Shown here: positions 13,301-28,300 of the stretch, in pieces
Layout: every line of letters begins with the position of its first letter
How positions within the stretch are numbered: position 1 is the first letter of the stretch
DNA from: Strigamia acuminata
Taxonomy: Eukaryota > Arthropoda > Chilopoda > Geophilomorpha > Linotaeniidae
Direction: 5' to 3'
DNA length: 64,000 bases
Assembly (NCBI GenBank): GCA_949358305.1
Contig: OX442314.1
Coordinates: forward strand, 17,849,060-17,913,059
Program-made: the position numbers and the translations under genes
The notes under the pieces: model-generated
What the model was told of the DNA's origin: nothing
The model's input: only the letters and a program-made list of their open reading frames with translations
Database searches by the model: none

Positions 13301-16300
13301 TAGGGCAAAAATGCAAATGGAATTGTGATGGCCTCAAAGGCGAAGTGGCAACTTGAGGTAGTGTGCGATGATTTTCAAGGAGTTTATATTATTTATAAAC
13401 ATGACCCTTTGGGCGTTAATAAAAGCTTTAATCAAGCCGTGAAATGTAAATGCATTCTCTTACCATTTTTTGGAAAATAATGTAAGTTTTCTATGATGTA
13501 AAAACAAGATTTCTTTTTCAAGATTAAATTAAACCTGACGGTATTGTTTATGTTGTAATTATTTGGTTCAGAAAATGAAATTCTATCTGGCAAGAAAGAG
13601 GATATTGTATTAGATTTTCTTTAGGCGTATTTCCAAGAAAATGATTGGGAACAAAAGAAAAGCAAGATTGTTTAGAATTTCTGAAATTTATGCTGAGTTT
13701 TTTCAAATAATTACAGGCCTACGTGAAGGAATAATACGAAAACTTAAGTTTGATTAAACTGTTAATGCTGTAGTCATTTTTTCTCGACGGTTATTGGAGT
13801 ATACGCCGTTACAAAGAAAGATTGATCGGCTTCTCAGGGTTAATGTTAAAAAAATTGAAAAATCAATATTTTGTCATTGACATAAATGAAAATTGTTGAT
13901 TTTTTGAATTCTTAATGCTCTGGTGAACAAAATGCAAGAATATTGAGCAAATGTGCTAAAGTTTTCAGATTTTTGGGCCGATCAGTTGCATCTTTGTTGT
14001 TTTTTGTTTAATAGCCAATTTTATTGTTTTCATCATCGTATGAATCTGGGGTACATTCTTTTTTGAGTGCATTTTGCTAGTTAAGTATGCAATAAAAACA
14101 GCGGTATTACAAATATGGATACCTTGTCATTTGAAGAACCTAGGCTTTTCTTCATGTTGTTTGTTTCCGTCTCTTTTAAGAAATAAAAAACTTCATTGCT
14201 TTGTTCTTGTACCTGCGTTTTACTATTGCTTTTGATTCTGCTCATTAATATTTGAGTATAGTACACTCAAAGTTGAATATTTCAGAAGGCTTTAGGCAGA
14301 AGTTGAAATTCCATTAACTTTCATTCATTATTAAGTTTATAAAATAGAAATATTGGACGAATAAATGAAAGCCAGTAAAATATTTTTTTTTCTTCCGTTA
14401 TTATATTTTGTTACGAAATGTGGGGACGGAGTTTTGCACTTCATCTATCGATTTGAAGTTGGTGTTTCAAAGAAATTGTTTTTATCGTGTGAAAAAATAA
14501 ATTTTTTTTATGGTATCTTATAATCCGAGCAGAAGAAAATTAATTTTTAGTTTGTACCAGCAGTCGAGTAGAAATTAATTTAGATTTGAAGAAATAAGTG
14601 GAAGCGAGTTTTTGAAGAAAATAAAAAAAAGAAAATAGAAAATAGAAGTCATCTGTTTGAAATTAGAAATAAAATTCTTTGCATCGTGTGAATTTAATTT
14701 AAGCATTGGAGGGTAATGAAGCACAAGAATTTGTCTTATAAATAAACACAATTACTTTCTCTCACATTGAGTCCAATTCCAATTGTGAAGTAATAAAAAA
14801 TTTCACAAAATATACAATCTGCTTGAAATTAAGTTATTTCTGGCATCTGACTAACGTGTCGGAAGTTATGTGTTGACATACTGAGCAACTAAAATTGCAT
14901 TTCCTTACAAAAAAAAGAGAGTTAATACGTTCGTCTCATTCCGAGCCGACTAGAAAAGCGCATTAGATTTCGTAAATCCATTTTCCAACTTGTTTTATGG
15001 AATCATTTCTCAGTAGGATGCTGCGTCGAGTGAAAAGCAGTGGCGCAAACCTTACGATCGCAACTTGAGAGAAAATTGTGCCTAGTAATATGAAGTTATT
15101 CATGCTGGTGCTGCCAACAAGACTTTTAATACTGGGTTATTATTTTCATTGTAACCGCATAAGGAAGCATGTTTAAGTGATATGCTAATTTTTATTGCTT
15201 TTAATTCATATTTATATTGTGGGTTCAGGTAATCTATTTTCATATTTTTTTAGCAATAAAAACGAGAAATAATGCATAAAAATCAATGTAGAAGATAATT
15301 TATTAACCAATTAGCTTGGCATCTTTGAGAATGTTTATTGAGTAAGGGAAAGAACGATCTGACGGCCATTGGACTTTCATGAGGGTTGAAAACCTCATCA
15401 TTTTCAAGTTATATTAAAGGGTACTATACCGTTATATATATAAATTTTTTTATTATCTAAAAGCAAAAATTGTTTTGGATTTTTTTTAAATGAATGGCTT
15501 TTACCGAAGTTGATACGGTAATTTATTTATAACGGGACAGTGAAAAATTTCTTGTTTTTAATTCAAAATTTATTGCTGCACTAAATTTTGTTTTTGTTCA
15601 TTCTTAAATTAATGTTGCATGTCTCGAGTGTATTGATTGGATTTTTTGTTCCGTCCAAAGGCCTTTAGATACGATATATATTGCCGGGATTTAAAATCCT
15701 GCGCCTTATTGAGCGAATATCTTAGAAACTGGCATATGCTGGTATACAAATTAGTCATTAGAAAGTAAGTAGGCGGTAAGATGCTTCTTCAGCTTCCTCA
15801 TTTGCTCCCTAATCCCTATACATAAACTTAGGTTCACAAACTCGTGATTGTTGAATCGCAACGGGCGCTGAGGTTGTCTTAGTTTTTCATAACAGAGCAG
15901 AGACGGGAAGATGGCTTTATTATAAAAAAAAAATAAGAAAAAGGAGTGAAACCACGAGGTCTATGAACCCATACAGAAAATATAATTTTTTGGAATGCAG
16001 GATGTGAAGAAGATAGACAACCTTTTCTGACATGATTCGTAATTTTGTGTTTAGAATGCAATGAAATCAAATCAATCAACTCAATTTCTCCAATGAAAGC
16101 CGAGAATAAATGAAGACGTGTGGTTATTGGTTTCTGGAGTTTTGAGATAAAAGAAAGAAGGATGAGGTTCGAGTGTAATTAATTTTGAAAGAGGGAAGAA
16201 ATTTTTTACGATACTTTGTCTGTATTAAATTATAAATGGAAAGAAATTTAAAAACTCGAAATGTCATTATGATTTTGGAAATGCAGATAGAGTACCGGTA

Positions 16301-19300
16301 GTCTGCATTAACGTAATACTCGTAGATATGTCTCGTGGATACAGTGGGCAGTTGCAATAAGGTGGGTGTTGCTGAAGTGTAAGAGTATTGGAACTTTTTT
16401 TGTGTCTGCTTGAAAAAAATATTAGTTCCTTGTTATTAACAGTATCTGTCTTCTTGCTCATAACTTCTTAATGGACGGAACACGTGCTTCACCTTTTCTT
16501 TTTTAAAACCCTTTCTGTAGGGTCATTTCAAGTGATCTTAATGCTGTCGTAAAGTAGGGGGTAAATGGTAGAATAGCTCTGCCCTGGTCAACCTCAAGTA
16601 TGGACATCCAAAATGACGAAATGAGGATGGGGCACTTAGTAACACGTGCAAGAAATGACCCGCTTGCCCGAAAACTGTACCATTAGCAAATAGTTCATGC
16701 TGAACTTTTTCATAATAAAATTAATGGACGGAAATTGTAACGTGCTCTAAAAAAAATAATAAGGTAACGATAAAAAATATTTTTTTTTTCAATTTGGAAA
16801 ATGGAAAGAAAAAATTAGATTTTGGTTCGATTTTTTTAAAGTGAAACTAAAGAATGAAATTTTTGAGATTGATTGATTTATAATAGAATGTTTTTTATTC
16901 GCAGATCCTTGTGAGGGTGTCGAATGTCCAGCCTTCCAGGTGTGCCAATTGGATGAGCAACGCAGCCCCGTCTGTAGATGCAATGGCATCTGCACGATGG
17001 AGTTTCGACCTGTATGTGGTTCGGATGGCAAAACATACAGTAATGAATGCATAATGAGGGTTGAAGCTTGCAAAGCCCGCAAGAATTTTCGTATTATCTA
17101 CCGAGGAGAGTGCAGTTCAGGTAAGGAAATAAAGAATTAATTCTAAATAGAAGAATGTAAATCGAATTCCGCATAACCAATTACGATGTATACGAAATGG
17201 ACAAAAAGAGAATATTTTTTGAGTTTATTTTATGTTGGAAGCAAAAACTGTTTCTTATACCATGGTATTAATTTTATGAATATGTAAATATAAAAATGAA
17301 ATACACATTTGAGGATAAATAGGTAATGACATATCATTTGCAGCCGTTTATGCAGATTTAAAAGCATCTGATTTGTAGTTTTCAACACTCGCGCATCTCG
17401 AGTTTATGCAGCAAAATAAGTACTCCGTATAATTTAGCGCAATTAGCCGTAAATTTTTTTTACGTACATCTTGAGAAAATATGTATATTTAAATCTCAGT
17501 CATTTAAATATGTTTCATTTTCTTTATAAGTGGTAACACAAATCTTCACATGGTAAAAAAGAATAAAAAGTAACTACTGTTGCTATAGAAACATGACTGG
17601 CGGTTCTTGCATTTAAATATACAGTATACAACTTGAGTTGAACAGGCATTTCAAATTTCTTAATTAGAATTTTTTATTCGTTTAGAAATGAATGCAGAAT
17701 GTTGAAATGATGTATAATTTGAAGCAATTTTTTTTAAAAGAAAAAAAAATCAATCTTTATAAAGCTATTCGCAGCTGCTTTGAGCTTTTTTATTTTATTT
17801 ATTCAAGTTTTGTTGTTTTGTTTGTGCATGGTTAAAGCATCGTGTTTATTATTAAACACCGCACTAAGGATTTTCGAGGTTACAAGTTACACTTTATCAT
17901 GGATTAAATTATGGTTGTGAAGCTGAAAAAGATCAGACACCAACATATTTCAAATTGCTAATTTGCCATCAAAAATTGCGTTTGAATTGATTTTGTGATT
18001 ACGTTGGCGTTACAGTTTGCACACCCTACGGTCGTGCCTCTTGTTTTTTTTTTGCCATTTTCTTTTCATCAGCCATTTATTTGCAGAGATTTTTTTTCCC
18101 ATTTCTTTTTTTTTTCTTTTTGCTTCGATTAATCCTGAACACATTTCGACTTCAACTCTCACTCAGTTTGGGAGTAGAAGGAAGTAAGCACGGTTATTAG
18201 CAATGCAGTTGTTCTCCCCTTGGCAACGGCATTTGAGCAATCAGTGGCCTCGCACGCACAACTTGACAGTCAACCCACTTCTTGCTTTTACTCCCATCTG
18301 CTCAAGTTCTCGCCCACTTTATTTTTTCCTCTTTTGCGCACTGCCTTTTTTGCGGGAGATTTGTTGCCAATGCAAGATGACTGCATTAGATAGTCAACAA
18401 AAGAATAGCTCGACTGTGAAACTTCATAATTCCATTATTGTTATTTTTACTGTTTGTTTTCTCCTTTTTTTTTAACTGAAAGTCAGAAAGTGGAAGCACG
18501 ATACGCTACAGTGGAATAAAGTTTTTACGAATGCATGTCGTATTTGAAATGCAATAAGCTAATATGGTAATTGGAAAATTTGATCTCAGCTTTAAGAAAA
18601 TGCAGTCATATCTCCATATTTTATTCTACATGCCCACTGAACGCACGTGCTTTGAATCTCATTTGATATTTTAATGAATTGAATTTGGCAATTTTCGAAG
18701 ATTGACAAATTGGTTATGAGTCGAAATTGTATTGCATCGAAATTGCAAGTTGATGAAGGTTTTTAAAAAGTGAATTGAATTTCACGTTGAAATCGAGTAT
18801 TCTCGTTACGTTCAAATACATTTTTGAACTGGCGATAGAAATATTCAACAGCCTGATTCTCTTTGTTCTATCTATAAAGTCGAAGTCTATTGGGTATCCA
18901 ATCTTCTTTGCTATCTTGACGTGACGTGTGTCTCGAGAAGAGTTTTGTTCTGTGACCTGTAGTCTGCAGACTCAAAGAATGTCAAATCTTTCAAGCTGCG
19001 AGTGAAAGATTTGTTAAGAAATGCAAATACACGCTCAAACAGGAAGTGACATTAGAATTTAAATGCTAAATACAGATTTAATGGTATATTATCATCTTTA
19101 AAAATAGCAGAAATAAATAAAATAAAAATAGCTTAATATTTGGAAATAAATTGTTAAATCCTTCCATATGTGACTTGACTGTAATCAACCTAATCAACGC
19201 AGACCGTTTGGCCAGCTGTCTGCACCTAACTCTGGCATCAAAAGCGCTTGTTACAAGATTTACAGTAATCCTCGCCAGATGCCGATGATGTGTACACAAC

Positions 19301-22300
19301 TCAGCATGCTTGGTGAAGGCAATGAGCCCATTGGTGTTGGTGTACATACAACAACTTGTTTGACGTCTGCATCTGCAGATGATACTTTGTTACACATAGT
19401 TGGAACTTGCCATAAGCAGAGCACGTTTTCTAAAATGTAGAGCAGCTTAACTCGGCTTTAGGTTGCAACTTGGAAATGCCGTGGGGAGATAATTTGCAGG
19501 CTTATTTTTTTTGCGGTTTTCGAATAAAATGAAAGCAATTATTTTGCAAACACATTTAATTTTATCGTGCACACAATCGATAACATCTTTTTCTTTGGTC
19601 GTAGGTGTGAATCCATGTGTCAGTCTCTCATGTCTTCCGGGACAAGAATGTGAGATTGACAGATTTGGTATAGCTGCATGCGAATGTCCACCTGCCTGCG
19701 AAGCCGTCATGAAACCCGTATGCGGCAATGATGGTATCACTTACGACAATGAATGTGAAATGAAGAGGGCTTCGTGCATTCAAAAGAAGAACATTCACGT
19801 TTTCTATATGGGACCATGTGGTAAATATTTTTCAATTACAATTTTCTCTTTATGGAAAACTGCGTAGGATTCTATGCAGTGCAGTGAAGCTATGAAAGCG
19901 GAGCTTTAAGAGAATAAAAATTAATAATTTAGTGTTATAAAAATGTCTTACTTGTTAGGAGTAGGCTTACTAATCTTATTACTTTTTATTTTTAATTTTT
20001 AATTGCAATATTAATGTTTTCTCATCAACATTTCATGTTTATAAAGTAGAAACTATAATTTCAGCGGGACAAGAGGGTCCCTGCAACGGCTTCGAATGCA
20101 ATTTCGGAGCCATGTGTGTTGTGAAGAGCGGTCAAGCCGTTTGTGAATGCCCAACCTGTTCAGCCGAGTTCAAACCTGTTTGTGGATCTGATGGAATTTC
20201 TTACAATAATGAATGCAAGTTAAAATTGGACGCCTGCGTACAAAAGAAAGAAATTAAATTACTTTACCAGGGACTCTGTAGTAAGTAATTTCGATTTTTT
20301 TTTATTGGAGGGTTTTTTTTTATTGAAAGAGAAACCGTTTTTTTTTTTTTTTCTTTAAACAATTCTTCAGTTGTTTAGGCAATATTGACAAATATCGATT
20401 GGTTTAGTCTTATATTTATTTCAGAATGTTTTTCATTTTGTATGTATTAAAAATTTATATTCGATCGCTCACAAAAATACATAAAGAAGCCTTGGAGTGT
20501 AAAAATAAAATAATACGGAGTATTTTTTTTCTTTTTTGTTTTAAGGGACGGTTTGATGTGAATAAATAAAAAAAAATTGATTCGTACCGTGTAACCGATC
20601 GACATCAATAATCCGTTTTCCATTCAGCTTGGTCTGTGCAATTACCCGAAAGTTGGAAAGTTTCAACTTTACTTTATCAGACTAAAGTTGAATTTCCTGA
20701 ATTTCCTTTGCATAATCCATTCCCTTAAAGAAATCTTCCTTTGGAGAAATTTAAGGAAACTTGCAATACTTCTGTATTTCAGAGGCTTGAATAACCACCG
20801 TTTCGTTACTTTGTAAACATTAATACATTTTTTAAAGAGAGCGTGTAATACCAAACCGTGTATTTAAAATTCAGCTTTAATACGAAATCGGATATAAGCC
20901 TGTCAACAGAATTTTGGGTTTAACAACAAATTGAAAACGGACAAACGTTTTCTCGAAATTATTTTAGAAGAAGTTTTAAAGTCACATGCCGGGTATTTAA
21001 AACATGCTGCTTTAGCATTGTTATCTTATCGCACATCTTTAAGGTGGCGTATACGAAGCACAGGATTATGCTGAGCAACTTTTTCTTTTTCCTCCCAAGC
21101 TCCAACCTCGTAATTCGGACTTAAGGCAACGAGCATAGCTTTTGCACACAATAGCTCGGTGAGCTGCAACTCTCGACGCACAGGAAGAGAAGTTTTTTCC
21201 TTCTAAAGAGTTGTTGCTTGAAAGGGAATGCTCTAACAAAAGTTTTGAGTACTTTTGTATGTCATACCTTGAGCTAATCAAGATTCCCTCGGCTAACTTG
21301 GCACTCTTGAGTCCTGACTGCGGTGCGAAAAGTTGGCAATGTACCATTAATGGTAAAGATACGTGCATTGCACGTAATTACTTATTCTACGGAAGTGAAC
21401 AAAAAGTCGGTTAGGTGCCCTTTTTGACAAAGGTTAAAAAGATGTTTTGTTGAAGTTTTTGTTTGATAAACGTCGAAGGTGAAACATTAAATATTAAAAT
21501 GTGTAATTATATGTTTTTGTGCTTTATAGATGGGTGTGAGAATGTGCAGTGTGAATTTTATTCGGTGTGTGAAAGTGATGGAAAAGGTAGCGCTAAATGT
21601 GTTTGTCCTCAGTCTTGCGTGCAGGTAATGCTACATCATTTTTTTTCTTCTTTTTTTCTAAAGACTAAATTAAATTTTCTACAAACTTTCAAACTAGGTT
21701 GAGGCAAAAGTGTGTGGTTCTGATGGCATCAGTTACACAAATGAATGCGAGCTGAAAGTAGCAGCTTGCAAGAAACAGCAATTGATTTTGGCAATTTCAA
21801 AGGGCGATTGTGGTGAGTATCGAATTTTGCTAGGGAAATTGTACGTAGAAATAGAAAGTCGATTTTATAGCATTCTTTAATGCATTAAATTAAGCTGGGG
21901 AATCGCATGAATTGGGAATTTGGAAACCACCGATTAAAGTAGAACGAAACTGATGAGATTTTAAATTTTCTCTTAAAGTAAAAATTTACAAATTTTCTAA
22001 CATGAATAACAATTTTTTTAAATTTATAATTTGCTTGTTGATTTTCATTTTCATGGGTCCCCTGTTACTATGCAAATAGTACGTGTGTACACGTGCTTTG
22101 TTATCTGTGGATCAAAGTTGAAAACAAAAGCATCGGTGTTAATATGTTTATTTATTAGAAAAACATCTTAAGTAGGAAGTTGATAACGAGATAATTAAAG
22201 CCCTTAATGAAAGTTGAAACATTGATTACGCATAAGTACAAAGATTGTGGCACGATATAAAGTTGAAGTTTATTTTCCCCTTATAGTATATTTGCATTAC

Positions 22301-25300
22301 AATGCGTTGGTTGCGTCACTTTAATTAGACTTGCAAATGCAGCGTGTTATCTGTCAGTTATCATTGGATTTTTTCTTTTAAAGTTTGGTCTTGCAGTGTA
22401 GTAAGCCATTGATAATTGTAGTTAATCTTGAAAGGTAAAGTTTAATTATTTAGATGGTAGTGACAAGAGGTAATTTATAAAAATCTAATTTGAAGTGAAG
22501 GTTTTGTGTTGAAAACGAAATTAGAAAAGCTGCTGGTATATTCAAGTTGAAACATTCAACTTGGGCCTGGTTTTCGCTCTCGTGTGCGAATATTGATCAA
22601 CGGGGAGGACAAAAATGAGCAAAATGTTGTGGCGAGAATAAAGTGCAAAGAGAAAGAATTTGCAATAAATATTTCGCCTTCGCCTTGTTTAGAAAGTGCG
22701 GAGCAAGTGATGTGATGCATTAGTAGGGTGTCCATTAAGTAAATAGGGTTTGCCACACAAAGCTCAACAAGAGTGGTCTACTTATCTTACGCTCCTCTTC
22801 TGTTTGACAATTGAGTCGAATTGCATTTTGCCAAAAGTAAATGAAGTCACAAATTATTCACGCCAACCAAGACATACTTTTATTTTAACTCAACGTGGAA
22901 TGGCAAACTGTTCGAAATGGCAAAGTGGATTGCTTTTGTCGTGCTCTGCCTATATCCAGAACCGTGTTTGAATGCGGATTTTTATGTTAGAATGTGACAA
23001 AACATCAACGACGAGCATGATGCAATAATCTAAATTAAGCTTTTCGGACTGTTTTTATTATTTTCTTTAGAATTTCGCATCTTTTTATTAACACAATTTC
23101 TGTATCGCTTTAAGAAAAAATTAACACACAAAAAAGGGCTTTTAAATTAATCTTAAAGCAGAAGTTTAATTATTTTACGAGAATTTTATTACAAAACACC
23201 ATTTGCTTGTTAAATGAGAATGAATGGAATGTGTTTTGTCTCGAGTTTCATTAGTAGCTAGCTAGCGCTCTCTATGCGGTGAGTATTAAATTTTTCTTAT
23301 TCATTCTTATTTTCTATGATGTTTGCTTGTTTTACTAACCCACACTTGAGGTAACAGTATTGGAATTTTGCCATTTCGTGTCTAGATTTGTGCCAAAATG
23401 TGCATTGCAAATTTGGTGCTCGGTGTGAAAATGGTCAATGTGTTTGCCCCACACAATGTCCCGATACTTACGAGCCCGTGTGTGCTAATGATGGGTCTAC
23501 CTATACCAACGAGTGCTTCTTGCAAAAAGCTTCTTGCCAATCTAGTCAGGAATTGGAAGTTCTCTTTTATGGCGACTGCGAGGACATTTCTGGCTCTGGT
23601 ATTTGCTTACTGTACTCTTTAAAAAAAACGAATTCAGATAGCACGTTTAAAGGATCTTATCTTTTTGTATGAGCTATAAAAACAAAAAATGTCATTAGAA
23701 GCAAAGTTGTTAACCTTACACTTGTGTTCGTACTAAGAATTTTATTGCGAGTTTTGTGACTTAGAAAGCAATACAACTCTGCTTCCTTTATTTTGAAAGA
23801 GAAAAGTACATTAAATTTGCTATCTAAACTATATTTTTCATTCTTGACATTGACTAATATACTAACGTTCTCTCTTTTTTTATTCTCTTTCTTTTCTCAT
23901 CGCTTTTTTCTATTTGCTTTGATTAATGATGAACAGAAGACATTGGCTCGGGTAAAAGAGATGAAGAATGTGACGAGTCTACGTGTCGCTTTGGTGGCAC
24001 GTGTGAATTTGACGCTGAGAGTACTGCACGATGCATTTGTAACATGAACTGCCATTTGGCTCGGGGTTCCATGTTGTGTGGCTCTGACGGGCGTCTGTAC
24101 AACAGCGAGTGCGAATTGCGAGAGGAAATGTGCAGCAGGCAACGAGAGATCAAAGTGCAGTCGCTCGACTTTTGCAGAGGTCGGTTGCTAGGGTCGTCGA
24201 ACTTTATATTAGACAATTTTATTTTCCTTTTTATTTCTCAGCACTTTACACTTGCACGAAAAATCAATTATAACCCTTTATTTTTAACAACAAATTTTAC
24301 TCGTGGGATTTGGGCTCGCCATTAAATATATGAAGATAAAATCGATTTTGATCATTTCTATTTAGTACCAAGACCTATCGGCGAGGATGTAGTGAGGGCA
24401 TGTGATGGCCATCCTCCCATGGTGAACCCATTAACTCGACGTGAGTACTTTTGCGGCGATAGCCCGTACAGAGAAGATTGTCCACCGAGCACATACTGCC
24501 ACAAAGCTCCTGATGGACGATTTTCCAAATGCTGTAGAAATGGTAAAGCGATGAATATCTTTCTCATTGTTAAAGCAGAATCCTGACTATGATATTTGTG
24601 TACAGAAGCCACCATCAAAAGCTGTTCGGAAAGTATATACGGTTGCTGTCCAGACGGTAAAACTGCAGCTTTAGGCTCCGGACACGCTGGATGTCCAAGT
24701 ACTGTACTTTTCCTTGATGTGCGACGCAAGTGAAAGTGGACTAATTCTGTGGGCGTTTATTGCAGGTGTGTGCAAGTGCAATAAATTGGGTTCTTATGGA
24801 GAGACTTGTGATCCTTCGTCGAAGCAGTGCACCTGTAAACCGGGTGTAGGCGGTTTGCGCTGTGATCGTTGCGAACCGGGCTTCTGGGGCTTGCCCAAGA
24901 TATCGGAAGGAAACAGTGGTTGTATACGTAAGTTTAGATCGATCGCGAGATTTTTCAAATATAAATTTAACTGTCACATTTTTTCAGCTTGCGGCTGCTC
25001 TCTATTTGGAAGTGTTCGCGACGACTGCGAACAGATGACGGGTCGATGTGTGTGCAAACCTGGAATTTCGGGCATGAAGTGCAACATTTGTCCCGAAGGT
25101 CAAGTACTGGGACCAAATGGCTGCTCGGATGGTGATGATGAGGAATTATGAGTATACGCGCCAATTTAACTGACATTTTAATTTATATTCTAGTGGACAT
25201 CTCGACTCCCGTGCCTCGTTCTTGCCGCGAATTACGATGCTTTTTTGGCGCCAAGTGCGAGGAGCATGATGGCCATGCCGAATGCATTTGCGATTCCAAG

Positions 25301-28300
25301 TGCCCTGAATCGAGTCAGGAGCCCGTGTGCGGTTCGGATGGCCAAACCTACGGCTCCGAATGCCAATTGCAACTGTTTGCCTGTAGGTACCAACGTGATA
25401 TTGTCGTACGTGCACTGGGACCATGTCAAGGTATTATTTTCTTTTGTAATTATTCTTTTGTAATTATTTTTTATTTTTTTGCAGAATCACTTTTACCACC
25501 CACGGAACCCCCGTGGCGCCGTTCGACTCTGCGTAAAACGACTGACGTTTATGAGTATACGAATCTGTCAAAGTCGACACGTCATTTGGGCCATAGCATT
25601 GCTGAAAATTATATCAGCACAAAACCCACCAGTTCGACTCCACGGAAAGGTTTGATCGGAGACATCTGTTTCCGAGACAAGGATTGTGTCGTGGTGTATA
25701 GTCGTTGTAATAACGGGTTGTGTGACTGTCGAGAAGGGTATTTTGCTACCTCTGACACGCATCAATGCCTTGGTACGTAAATACACAATTATTACTCATT
25801 CACCTGCAATGTACTTGTAACTGTTTGATTTCAGCCCAAGATTTGCCAGTCCGTTCCACGCCGGAGTCACCTCTAACGGCGTGCAATTCGCATCCATGTC
25901 AAAACGGCGCAACTTGCATAGATGAATTAGACGGGACGTTTAGATGTATTTGTCCTGCGGGAAGAGGCGGTGCCGCCTGCATGGATGGTGCAATAAGACA
26001 AATTGTGGATTTAAATTTGTGATGTTTACAAGAGTTTTTATTTTTTTTAAATAGTACAAGGATTTGAAACACCTGCTTTTTCGGGAAAATCTTACATTGA
26101 GATGAGGACGTTAAGTGGTCACAGTCAGGTGACGATCGAGATGGAATTTCGAACTTTTGCTAACGATGGCATTCTACTGTACAATGGCCAGCATTTTGAT
26201 GGTCAGGGAGATTTCATTTCGCTTTCGATCAAGCAAGGATTTGTCGAGTTTAGGTAATTAGTTGGTTTTGATTTGATTGTTTATTTATTGTTTTTTACTT
26301 TTTTAAATAATTTGTACTACTTGTCCTTAGATATAACCTCGGCAATGGACCTGTCGTTATTCGGAGTACACACAAACTAATGATGAAAAAATTTCATAAA
26401 GTCGTGGCCAAACGATTCCATAGAGATGGAATGCTACGACTAGATGATTTTGAAGACGTTTCAGGCAAATCTCAGGGCACACACAAATCTTTGGATCTAG
26501 TGGAAAACCTTTTTTTGGGTTATGTTCCAACGGATAAAAAAGAGTGAGTGATGAAACGAGACAATTAAGTGATCATGAATATCACGGTGAAAAATTCACC
26601 CTGACGTGGAAAGAATTTGTGTTTGGAACGTAATTGTAATACCTTGTGTTTCGCTTGAGATTATTAAGGACTCACGGTCCGTATGTTGCTAGTGGAGCAT
26701 CAGATAAGCTTACTTGTTAGCATAATTAGTAGCGCTCCAGGATTGGAGTTTCAGGTTAATATGTTTAGACAAGACTACCATGTTATTCTTTCCACGACAG
26801 AATGCGTTTTCAACACTTTAATATATTAACTACACGCTGTATTCTATTTTTAGCATTTTTGATAACATCGGAGTTTCTTTGGGTCTGGTTGGCTGTATTC
26901 GAAAATTGAAGTTAGGCAGAAAAGAGATCATACTTAAATATCCAGGATCCAAAGACATTATTCGTGGAGCCGAAATAGGTGAGTAGATGATAATGAATAC
27001 ATAAATAATTTAATTAATTCAACGTGTAATTATTTTTATTAGGCGAATGTGGGGATAATCCTTGTGCCAGTATGCCTTGTCGCAACGGTGCTACGTGCAT
27101 GGCAATAGGCCTAGAGCATTTTAAATGCACTTGTCAATCCGGGTTCACTGGGAAAATGTGCGAAATTACACTCAACCCGTGCACATCGGCCCCATGCGCC
27201 CATGGCTCCACGTGTATCGCATTACCACAAGGTGGTTTTATGTGTAAATGTGGTCCAGGAAGAAAAGGCGATTTGTGCCAAGATTGTAATTTGATTTTTT
27301 TTTTTATGATTTGATAAATCTGATGCAAAAATGATTTTAAACATGAATGAATATTGTCGATTTCAGTGAAACCTGAGATGCATGATGTGTACATTCCCGA
27401 TTTCGATGGTCAATCGTATATCGAAGTGCCTACACTGCAAAATGTAGGCCAGTCGTTTGCGATCGAAGTGTGGTTTTTATCACGAGCATTGAATGGACTT
27501 CTCCTATACAATGGACAGCTAACGAATGGCAAAGGAGATTTTATCTCGCTCAATTTAGTCAACGGATATCTTCAATACCGATATGACTTAGGAAGTGGAA
27601 TGGCCAACATTACGTGAGCAGTTTTATTCGAGTGGAAAACGATTTTTCTTTTTTTTTATATTATTGATTTTTGGTTTGGATAAATGTTTAGGAGTACCGA
27701 TGTAATATCACTCGGTGAATGGCATTCGGCCAAAATTACGCGTTACAATAGGAAAGGAACGTTGCAAGTAAATGATGGCTCTATTATTCGCGGAGAATCA
27801 GGGGTAACATGCTCAGAGCTGCCAAATTGAATGTAGTTTATGTGCATGAATATTTTATTTTTCATTTTTCATTTCAGCCCCCATTAAATGAACTCAATTT
27901 GGAGTTGCCATTAAATGTGGGCGGTTATAAACTGCCTTACACCTTGAATCGTGATGCAGGCATCAAAATTGGCCTGAATGGTGCTATTCAGCGTTTGATA
28001 GTAAACGGTGACGTTTATGATAATATAGTGGAGCGAGCTCGAGAATCGTATGGAATCAAGAAGTATAGAGGAGCACCTTGTCTGAGTAATCCATGCGAAA
28101 ATGGTGGCATTTGTCTCCCGTTACTTCGAGATTTTGAATGCAGGTGTCCGATGAAGTTTATAGGAAAAGTGTGCGACAAAGGTATTCAAAGTGAAACTAC
28201 TTTTCGACTGATGATTCAGAATAAAATACATTTATCTTTTTCTTTAAAGTAATGGATGAGGTCGACGTAAATAGGCCAATCTTATTTGATGGTCACACAC

